A stretch of DNA of 64,000 bases from Dipteris shenzhenensis. Taxonomy: Eukaryota > Polypodiophyta > Polypodiopsida > Gleicheniales. Shown here piece after piece: positions 56,301 to 64,000 of this stretch. Each line of letters starts with the position of its first letter. The first letter of the stretch is position 1. The stretch lies in NCBI GenBank assembly GCA_047967505.1, contig CM106538.1. One strand, 5' to 3'. Made by a program: the position numbers and the translations under genes. The notes under the pieces are model-generated. The model was given only the letters and a program-made list of their open reading frames with translations. It ran no database searches and had not been told where the DNA came from.

Positions 56301-57190
56301 CAATTTAATAGGTGTAGACCCATTTTTTTCTCCTTCAATCTAGATAATATGATTTGCTATATACTCAATCTAGAAAATTGCAATATCATCTAGAAAAAAT
56401 GCATTCTATCTAGGAAAAAAGTTGATTCTATATAGTAATTAACAATATCTATAAAGGAAATAAGAAAGTCTATGTAGCTAATTCATTCTATCTAGTAAAA
56501 GAAACGAATTCGATATAGTAATTGTCAATGTCTATATAGGAAATACATAAAAGAAAAGGAATTCTATGTAGTAATTTTCAAAGTCTATTTAGGAAGTACA
56601 TCACTATCTAGTTAAAGAAGTCATAATTTTCTAGAAGATATATAGAAAATTCATTGTATCCAGAGTCTATACAGTAATTGACAATGTCTATAGGAAAGAC
56701 ATCGGTGTCTAGTAAAGAAGTTATAATCTTTTAGAAAATATAAACATCTATATTTAAAATTTATTCTATCTAGCAAAAGAATTGATATCAATATAGTAGT
56801 TGACAATGTGTATATAGGAAATACATTAGTATCTAGTAAAAAGGAGTCATTTTCTAGCAAATGTAAACATATATATAGCAAATTATGCTTTTCTATCTAG
56901 CAAGGACAATAGCTAAATAGGAAAGTAATTGTACCTGTAAAACATATATGAGTGACTATCTATATATTAATTAAAAAATAAAAGTTTATCTTGCGCTATT
57001 AAACAATTGTCAATTTCTATATACCAAGGGGTCAATTTATCTTTACAATATTTTGAACAAGTACCTCTTTTGTGCTATTAATTGATTAAGTAAGGTATAA
57101 TTTCCATTTAAAACATACATATTAATAAATAAAGAAAAGGATTGTCAAAAGTTTACCTTCTTCTACTAAACAATTGTCAATTTCTATATA
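56300..57190. repeat. Degenerate repeat rich in CTATCTAG / TCTATATAG
   Basis: Phrases GAT(A/T)TAGTAATTG(T/A)CAATGTCTATA and AGGAAATACAT recur every 80-170 bp (near 56430, 56515, 56670, 56790). A distinct duplication, TTTATCTTTACAATATTTTG plus AGTACCTCTTTTGT, occurs at 57036 and 57585. Confidence 0.75.
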
Positions 57191-57361
57191 GCTGGTCATT
57201 ATATTGGATAATGCGAGAAGCGCATAGCCAAAGAGAAGAAAAGGGATTCCGGTATGGCTGTGTCAGATGCATGAGTTCCACATTCCCATGATGGGGGAGA
57301 TGTTGCAGCCAACTTTGTTGAAGAGCACTATGCCTTTCTGTCTTGCACTTTAGATTTTTCA

Positions 57362-57628
57362 GTGGGTAGTTCAAATGTCACAACCACTAATGATGATGAC
57401 CCATATGCTTTCTTGACTTGCACTTATGATCCTTCAAAGGATGTATGCTCTCTTAGTGTCAATGAGACACTTCATACTTGGTATTTTGACAGTGGTGCTT
57501 CAAAGCACATCACTTCCAAGAAGAGTCTGTTTGTATCTCTGCATCCTCCGCCCACTAAAAAGAAGGTAACTTGTGCAGGGTTCAATTTATCTTTACAATA
57601 TTTTGAGCAAGTACCTCTTTTGTACTAA
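57362..57628 (+). pseudogene. Copia 4 protease start
   Basis: The frame reads YAFLTCTYDPSKDVC... then WYFDSGASKHITSKKSLFV. The catalytic DSGAS is intact. Shortly after LHPPPTKKKVT the retroelement sequence ends, and a duplicate of 57036-57110 begins near 57582. Confidence 0.8.
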
Positions 57629-57659
57629 GTAATGTATAATTGCCAATCTTTCAAAACCT

Positions 57660-58500
57660 TTAAAAAAGAATCGATTCGCATGTACATGCCATGTTTTGTA
57701 AATATAGTTGTACTTGCATCGGTTTCCATTGGTACTCCATCCAAACTTTCCATGTAATTTATACACCCCCTTGAATTGGGTCCAAAGTGCATGGGGGAAG
57801 GTGAGCTTTTAAATAATAAAATAAAGCATCAAACTCAATAAATTATTAATCAAACAATAAAATAATTTCTTACAAGAAAAAAAAATGTAAAAATTTTAAA
57901 AAAGTTTTTAGACCTTGGCCTGAGAATTAGTAAAAGCTCCAATAGTAGAAAGTATTAATTAATCACACCCCTAGTGGGTCCTATACATTATTGATATCTA
58001 GAGATCCGCTATCAATCATAAAGTATTCCCAAAAACCTAAATAATTGGGGGTATTATGTGAATGTTTAGGTAATGGTGATCCAAAGAATAAAGTAATAGA
58101 ACTTCTGAACTAGCTCCATAACTTTTTGGGGTTGAAATTAATTTCATATAATTGAGTGTATGACTATCATAGCTTATTAATTATTTCCTACAATCAAGGG
58201 TAGGAAAAAATACATAAATATTGACATAATTTATATTACTTACAAAGGAATATAACTTGGAAATCTTTTCTTACATAGGTAAACAAAGGGGTTGCTGAAA
58301 TAGATGGTTCTCGAAAGCTAATATATATAGATTAAGAAATCCATTAGGATTCTTGGCTCCATATTCATGTATATAACTTGGAATCCTTTTCTTACATAGA
58401 TAAATTGTGAAAGGGCCAAATTTCAATGCTTGGGAATGTCGATTTGGGCATCTTGTGCTTCACAAACATAATACTTCTCGGAGCATATGTGCATGTGTTA
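57660..58500. other. AT-rich sequence, no gene recognised
   Basis: Occupies the place where the integrase of copia 4 should start. TATAACTTGGAAATCTTTTCTTACATAG-type phrases are repeated near 58251 and 58371. No integrase motif was seen in any frame. Confidence 0.5.
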
Positions 58501-59530
58501 GAAGGCTATGATACTTTCCACAGACCTTAATGAGAGTAGGATCCTTGTGCCTGCAAATTTTTATGTGGATCGGATATCATTTTCATAGTTGGGCATGCCT
58601 ATTTCCACATTTCTTACCTTGCATCGTGCATGAGGGCTAAAAAAATGCATTGTTGCATTTGTAGCATATGTGGGTGTATGTGATGGGTATGATACTTTGT
58701 ACAAGCCTTAACGAGAGCAAGATACTTGTGCTTGAAAAGCTTGATGTGGAGCGGATATAATTTTCATGGTTGGGAACACATACTTTTGTGTGTGAGACCT
58801 AAAAATACGCATCCATGTGCTTCTAGCATATGTGTGTGTGTATCAAAAGGCTATGATACTTTGCATAGGATTTAGTGAGATTGAGATCCTTATGCCTATA
58901 GATTTTTATGTGTATTGGATATCATTTGCATGGTTAGAAACACATATTTTCACATTTTTTATCATGCATCGTGCAGGAATGCAAAAATAATGCACCAGTG
59001 AGCTTCTAGCAACTGTGCATGTGTCCGATGGATATGATACTTTGCAAAGTATTTAATGATAGTATGATCCTTATGGTTGCAAAGTTTTATGTGGATTGGA
59101 TAACATTTTCATGGTTGTAATGCATATTTCTACATTTCGTACATGAGTACTTCTAAATATATCCATCGGTGCGCTTTGTGCATGTATCCAATTGATATGA
59201 TAACATGTATCCGATGGATATGATACTTGTCATAGGACTTCAAGAGAGTAGGATACTTATCTATACAAATTATGATGTGGATTGGATGCCATTGGCATGC
59301 TTGGTAATGAATATTTCTACATTTCTTACCATGCATCAGGCATGAGTGCTAAAAATATGCATCGGTGCACTTTTAGCATATGTGCATGTGTCTAATTGTT
59401 ATGATACTTTGTGCAGGTCTGAATGAGAGTATCATCCTTGTTCTAAAAAACTTTGATGTGGATTAGATATCATTTGCACGGTGGCACATCCGGCATCCGA
59501 TGGACTTGAGACTTTGGAAGGACATAAAAG
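58500..59530 (+). repeat. About 180-bp tandem repeat, six copies
   Basis: ATGATACTT(T) recurs near 58508, 58687, 58851, 59032, 59219 and 59400 (spacings 179, 164, 181, 187, 181). Each is followed by a GAGAGTAGGATCCTTG-like stretch, TTATGTGGAT(T/C)GGAT, TTTCATGGTTG and CACATTTCTTACC(A/T)TGCATC. The copies are strongly diverged, so the array is old. Confidence 0.9.
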
Positions 59531-59559
59531 ACAATTAATTTAAGACTTGTGCAAATTTT

Positions 59560-60310
59560 GGTACCAATCCGATGGTTGTTCATATGGATGTCCTTTTTCG
59601 ATGTGTGTTTTTCCTTGACAAACATATGCCATAGGTCCATTGAAAAGAATGTCAGATGGGATTTGGTTGATGCACCCATTGGTAAAAATATTGGGGGCAC
59701 CAAATGGATCTATAAGGTCAAGTGTCATTCAGATGGTACTGTGGAAAAATATAAGGCCCGTCTTGTTGCCAAGGGGTATGCTCAAGAAGAGGGAATTGAC
59801 TATGAGGAGACTTTTGCTCCAGTAGCCAAAATGAATACCATCCGTTGTGTCATTTCTCTTGCTACAAATTATTGTTGGTTAGTCTATCAAATGGACGTTA
59901 AGACTACCTTTTTCAATGGAGATCTCAAAGAAGTTTTTAGGTAGCGACCCCAAGGATGTGGTAAAGGGACAAGAGCACAAGGTCTACAACCTTACAAAAG
60001 CTTTATATGGGCTCAAACAAGGACCTTGCATATGGTATCACAAGATACACAATTTTCTATTGTCCCAAGGCTTTGTCAATACACATGCAGAGCCTAATCT
60101 GTATGTTATGCAAGAAACTCAGATTTGGTCATTCTAGTGCTTTATGTGGATGAAATATTACTCACTAGAAGTAATACACAATAAATTACAACAGTGCAAT
60201 CCATTTTATGCCATACATTTGGCATGACAAATTTGGGTTTATTGCACTATTGCCTTGGCATTGAGTTTTGGCGAACCCAAGGGGGAATATTAATGTTATA
60301 GACAAAGTAT
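59560..60310 (+). pseudogene. Copia 4 reverse transcriptase, YVDD changed to YVDE
   Basis: Reads [56 protein letters not shown] (near 59885-59935), then after a frameshift LTKALYGLKQGPCIWYHK (near 59990-60050). The polymerase motif at 60143-60154 is Tyr-Val-Asp-Glu instead of YVDD. A TAG at about 60137 and TAA near 60182 interrupt it. Confidence 0.85.
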
Positions 60311-60322
60311 GCTAAAGGTCTC

Positions 60323-60960
60323 TTGCAAAATTTCAAGATGGAAAATTGCAAACCTGTGGCTACTCCATTGGAAAAAGGATCCAAACTTACTAAGCATGAT
60401 CAAGCTAAAAAGTTTGATGGCAGACTTTATAGGCAATTGGTTGGTAGTCTCATTTATTTATGCTTCACTAGGCTAGACATTGCCTATGCTATAGGGGTGC
60501 TCAATCAGTTTATGCATTGTCCCACTGTCACACATTGGAATGCAACCAAAAGAGTTCTCACGTATGTTCATGGTACTCTTTCTTATGGTTTGCAATATTC
60601 TCCACATTGGGACATTTCTCTGAGTGGTTTCACAGACTCAGATTGTTTAGGGGACATTGATGATACAAAATCCACTTCTGGCTATTGCTTCTCATTGGGT
60701 TCAGCTTGCATATCTTGGCTCAGTAAGAAGCAAGACTGAGTCTCTCTTTCCTCTAGTGAAGCAGAGTATAAAGCAACAAATGCAGCCACTATGGAATGTA
60801 TGTGGTCAAGGAAGCTTTTGCATGACTTGCATCATGCACAAGATGGTGAGGCAACCTCTGTGTTGTAAAATGGCATTGTTTCTTTTCTACTCCCATAGGT
60901 TGCTATATCCACACATGGAAGAATCTGTGCAACCATGGTACTTTAAGTACCATAGAGACT
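60323..60960 (+). pseudogene. Copia 4 RNase H, broken
   Basis: GSLIYLCFTRLDIAYAIGVL near 60445-60505, FTDSDCLGDIDDTKSTSGY near 60630-60690 and ISWLSKKQD then a TGA at 60737-60739 where the family has Thr. SLSSSEAEYKATNAATMECM follows in frame to about 60800. The terminal part is lost before the LTR. Confidence 0.85.
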
Positions 60961-61008
60961 TTTGAGACTATTCTAGAGTACTTTAGCCATATCATCGAGG
61001 GGGTACTT

Positions 61009-61204
61009 GTAGACACATACAATGGTATCTCAATGGTATGGTGGCATAGAATATACTAAGACTTAGTCTACTTTTCTAGTGTTGTACTTGGGTATTATAA
61101 ATACCAAGTACATGTACTTTCATTTCATCAGACATTCTATTGGAATTTCTGTGTGAACACATTCTTGCTCACTTGTGTTCACAACCATCTCCTTTGTTCC
61201 TTCA
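61009..61204 (+). repeat. 3' LTR of copia 4 (196 bp)
   Basis: TGTAGACACATACAATGG...TCCTTCA, with TATTATAAATACC as the likely TATA region near 61090. Reverse-complement match of the LTR at 46282-46468, so elements 2 and 4 share an LTR family in opposite orientation. Confidence 0.85.
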
Positions 61205-62423
61205 TGGATGAGTAGAGTTTGAGCTAGGAGCTTACATAATAATGGGCCACTTGTGGTGGTAGAAATAGGAGGATGGAGCTCATAGAAAAATAGTATGACG
61301 TAGGGGAGGAGTAGAAAGTGGTAACAAGAGTGGGAAAGTAGGCTATGATTGTCATATAGCGCCTAAGCTTCAAATGGAGAATATTGGGAGGGTAAGATAA
61401 TGGGACACAAGGATGTAGTATATAGCCACTAGAGACTTATAAGGATGAGCAAGAAGTATAGTGAGAGATTGCAGGGCCAAGATGTATGTATAGTACCGAA
61501 AATTCTTATACAATGGGAATAGGGGCCCCTAGTTGGTGAAAAATACCATTAATTTGCCTAGGAGAAACTAAGAGGGGTGAAAAGGAAGGGCTCATAGCCT
61601 AAGGTACAAGAAAAATAATAAAGATGTTTCTAGATGCCTCCTGCCACCTTCGTTGTTGCTTCATAAGAGCTTGTCATCCAGCTCCTTCAGATTATCGCAC
61701 TACCTAACCCCCACTCCCTTGTGCATTTCTCCACTCTTTGCTCAGATCAGCCCCCTTTCCTCTTCGCTTAGGGCCCCCCTCGTCCCCCCCTTTCCTCCCT
61801 TTGCCCTGCCAATCATCTCACTGTGGCTTCACAGAAAAGAGAGGGGAGGCTGAAGTACTCGCTGTTGCAAGTAGTTCCCATTGGAATTGTAGATAGACAT
61901 CGTTGCACTAGCAAATGTAGTCGATGACTAGCAAAGGAAGGCGATGGCGAGTAGGGTAGATGTATTAGTAGGACAGCCAAGAATGTGAATACTAGGAATG
62001 CAAATCAGGGACCACAAGCATGAGATTTCCCTGCAGGTAATGGTTGCTGCAGATGGTTCATCATCGCAAGGAGTGCAGAATTGTCATGACAATGCTGTAT
62101 TTTCATCTACCAATGTTTGATTTGGTGAGACTCAAACTAAATGTCGTCAAATCAAAGAGCCCAAGAAGAGTCACACCTCTCATAAAAGACCTTAGGACCC
62201 AAAAGATGGAGAGATTCCATAGGGAGAAGGATCCTACTTTTCTTCGTTTATTTCTTGTATGTGTAGGCTTGCTTATTTCTTTGGCCATTGATACCAAAAT
62301 CAAAATCAAAGAAGTAAAACTAGAAGGTCCTCATAAGAAGGAGGTCCTCGAGGTTGGTCAAGGTTGGTGAACTGGAGAAAGGTCCTCATGAGGGTAAGGT
62401 CCTCATAGTGTGGGGAAGGTTAT
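61205..62423. other. No gene recognised
   Basis: Mixed sequence with a C-rich stretch near 61765-61810. A plus-strand frame at 62044-62370 is Lys-rich and unrecognised. GGTCCTCAT(A/G)A(G) repeats lie near 62327-62408. Confidence 0.4.
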
Positions 62424-62530
62424 TGTTAGCCCTCTCTACTCTGAAGACTAACTCGAAACGCACTACTGCGACAGATTTACATGCGTAATCGGACTTCAGA
62501 ACTGCGTATGAAAATTCATAGAGTAGAACA
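62424..62530 (-). repeat. Possible short LTR or LTR end downstream of gypsy gag
   Basis: On the minus strand it starts TGTTCTACTCTATGAA and ends GGGCTAACA, 107 bp with TG...CA ends. The gag frame runs straight into it. No second copy is in the window, so this is a proposal. Confidence 0.3.
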
Positions 62531-64000
62531 GTGATCGACAGAGCAACACCCCTCCCACACGGCTGTTCTCCAGTGTTACGGAAATTACCGGGACCGCTTC
62601 GTCAAAAACAGGAGGCTGTACTTCCGCTTCAGGCTTTGCAGATCCGTCGGACGACACTTCCATTGTTACCGCTTCCATCTCCGACTCCATCGCCCTGACT
62701 GGTTCCGTCAATTGTTTGATGAGAGAACTCCGGAAATTGGGTACCAATGCTAACAATTGCTCCATTGTCATGTGTATTTGCTGTTTCCGCAAATCCTGCC
62801 ATAAATCATATGGTTCAACACCCTCCTCGCCAGTCATCAGGCTGTCCTTCTGACTGGTAGGTAGACAAGTCGCTTCTGGCTGCTCTCCTTGCAGGCGCCT
62901 TGCCACCTTCGCACCATTCTCTGTCACCGAGACTGCCTTTTCCGTGCTCGGCCTAGGTAACACCGTTGGGGTTTTCTGGACCCATTCACCGACCGTCGAC
63001 CGCACCTTTTGTTGTGCCTGCCAGTCCAACGCCGTAGGTCTCCCCTTCTCTTGCGGGGCCTTGTATTCCCGCACCTTTTCCTGGGATCGTGTGACCACGA
63101 GCACATCTCCGATCGCACTTCCTCCCACTTTGCCTTCAACAGGGACACCCGCCGGTACTTCCGGTACTTCTTCGGACTTTGGACTAGGCTCCTTGCTATC
63201 CTGTTGCTGACTGGCATCATCGCATTCGATAATCAGAACCGCATTTACTGCTGGTGCGGACTTGCCTTCTCCGGATCCCCGGGTTGCTTCCCTTTCCGCC
63301 TTGTGGCGCTTAAATAATTCGCAATCTACCTTTCGATGTCCGGGTTGATTGCAATAAAAACATAGGAACGTCCGTTCCCCTGCTGGTTCATCTGCACCTG
63401 TTCCAGCCGTTCTCGGCCGCCAAGGTCTTTTCGCCGGTGCGGCTGGTACCGCGGCTGGTGCTGCGGCTGGTGCTGCGGCTGGTGCCGCAACTACCGCCGC
63501 CACCGCTGGTGTCGGGGCTATTCGTGCGTTATAGCGGCAGATCTCCGTGGTATGCGTCGCTGTTTGGCAAATCGCACACCACCGCTCATTCAAACCGCAT
63601 TCCTCTGCTAAGTGTCCTGCATTCCGGCACCGATTACACCAAGTATCCTTGCGAACTTTTGAAGAGGACCCTATTCCACTATCCCGGCTTTTGGCTCCAG
63701 CAGCAGATCCTTCCGGAAATAACTTCCCTGCCGCTTTTCCAGCCTTCCGCCTCATGGAACGTTTGTCCTCCTCCTCATCCGACTGATCCGACTCCTCCTC
63801 ATTATCGGTATCGGAGTCTCCCTCAGCCTCCTCATACTTCACTTTTCCTTTCCTTCCCTTGGAAGTAAACAGAACTTGTTCCGCCCTCACCGCTGCTTGG
63901 ACGACTTCTTCCAATGAAAGAGCTTCCAGATCCAACGATGCCAGGGACCTTTTCAATCCTTTATTCAGCCCCTCCATGAAGTAAGCATTTTGAATGGGGA
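62496..64000 (-). CDS. Ty3/gypsy gag, three zinc knuckles, 5' partial
   Basis: An open frame from the window end to TGA at 62496-62498, about 500 codons. The ATG at 63977 is internal, because the frame continues upstream (IQNAYF before it). Gag C-terminal domain: MEGLNKGLKRSLASLDLEAL then EEVVQAAVRAEQ. Next an acidic region; two adjacent CCHC knuckles (Cys 114-127 and Cys 134-147 counted from that Met); an Ala/Pro repeat; and a third knuckle, CFYCNQPGHRKVDC (206-219). A segment like the pre-protease region (MTMEQLLALVPNFRSSL) and the start of a protease fold (PVISVTLENSRVGGVLL) follow. The catalytic DSG/DGG expected next is absent and the frame ends in unrelated residues. It is far more GC-rich than the rest of the window and has no internal stop, so it is the youngest coding sequence here. 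Confidence 0.85.
   Translation of the reverse strand, partial: PIQNAYFMEGLNKGLKRSLASLDLEALSLEEVVQAAVRAEQVLFTSKGRKGKVKYEEAEGDSDTDNEEESDQSDEEEDKRSMRRKAGKAAGKLFPEGSAAGAKSRDSGIGSSSKVRKDTWCNRCRNAGHLAEECGLNERWCAICQTATHTTEICRYNARIAPTPAVAAVVAAPAAAPAAAPAAVPAAPAKRPWRPRTAGTGADEPAGERTFLCFYCNQPGHRKVDCELFKRHKAEREATRGSGEGKSAPAVNAVLIIECDDASQQQDSKEPSPKSEEVPEVPAGVPVEGKVGGSAIGDVLVVTRSQEKVREYKAPQEKGRPTALDWQAQQKVRSTVGEWVQKTPTVLPRPSTEKAVSVTENGAKVARRLQGEQPEATCLPTSQKDSLMTGEEGVEPYDLWQDLRKQQIHMTMEQLLALVPNFRSSLIKQLTEPVRAMESEMEAVTMEVSSDGSAKPEAEVQPPVFDEAVPVISVTLENSRVGGVLLCRSLFYSMNFHTQF

Larger units (their letters stand above)
57200..61204 (+). mobile_element. Copia element 4: gag end/protease, satellite, RT-RNase H, 3' LTR
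   Basis: Plus strand. 57362-57628 carries the gag C-terminus and protease (WYFDSGASKHITSKKS, DSG at 57488-57496). The integrase is absent; in its place are AT-rich sequence and an array of about 180-bp units (58500-59520). RT starts near 59640 and RNase H runs to about 60960, followed by the polypurine GAGGGGG (60998-61004) and the 3' LTR. No 5' LTR was found. Inactive. Confidence 0.85.

Noticed and set aside
62496-64000. Host zinc-knuckle protein gene
   Set aside because: Gag C-terminal domain, knuckle arrangement and the start of a retropepsin fold at the end indicate a Ty3/gypsy gag.

Overview
The window looks like intergenic heterochromatin from a large, repeat-rich land-plant genome. 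Evidence for a plant: several Ty1/copia elements with the plant-type primer site TGGTATCAGAGC, a plant-like Ty3/gypsy gag, L1-type LINEs, long (GA)n, (CT)n and (TATG)n microsatellites, and a degenerate histone H3 of the centromeric (CENH3) type. The LINE reverse transcriptase resembles ones I remember from ferns and other non-seed plants; that is recollection, not a search. I see no intact conventional host gene.

Layout. 0-4.5 kb: a minus-strand LINE (ORF1 end, endonuclease, start of RT) abutting a minus-strand gag-only copia remnant. 4.5-15 kb: mostly unrecognised sequence, with a possible two-exon gene fragment near 7.2-7.8 kb, a plus-strand LINE RT (9.3-10.3 kb) and its zinc-finger tail (13.2-13.8 kb). 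15-21.5 kb: a copia element with all domains but many breaks, its 3' end cut off by a satellite array (21.5-24.9 kb) with CT/GT microsatellites inside each monomer. 24.9-27.4 kb: possible exon fragments, two related hairpins and a CENH3-like pseudogene. 28.6-32.2 kb: minisatellites.

32.3-46.5 kb: a minus-strand copia (gag-protease-integrase) whose gag is split by a segment of about 10.1 kb. That segment has similar inverted ends rich in GCGAGC and a 10-bp flanking repeat, and an empty-site paralogue lies next door at 45.45 kb. Inside it is an array of four large palindromic units with GCGCGTTAACGCGC cores. I regard this as the best candidate for an undescribed mobile element.

47.5-53.8 kb: a structurally complete copia with 729-bp LTRs and a GGAAT target duplication, carrying a nested 692-bp TRIM-like element (duplication TGTAA) in its integrase. 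56-61.2 kb: another copia, with an array of about 180-bp units where the integrase should be. 62.4-64 kb: a GC-rich gypsy gag with three zinc knuckles, running off the window end.

Nothing here works as an operon or pathway. The layout is a history of nested insertion, tandem amplification and decay. Domain calls are from reading translations; family names were not checked against a database.
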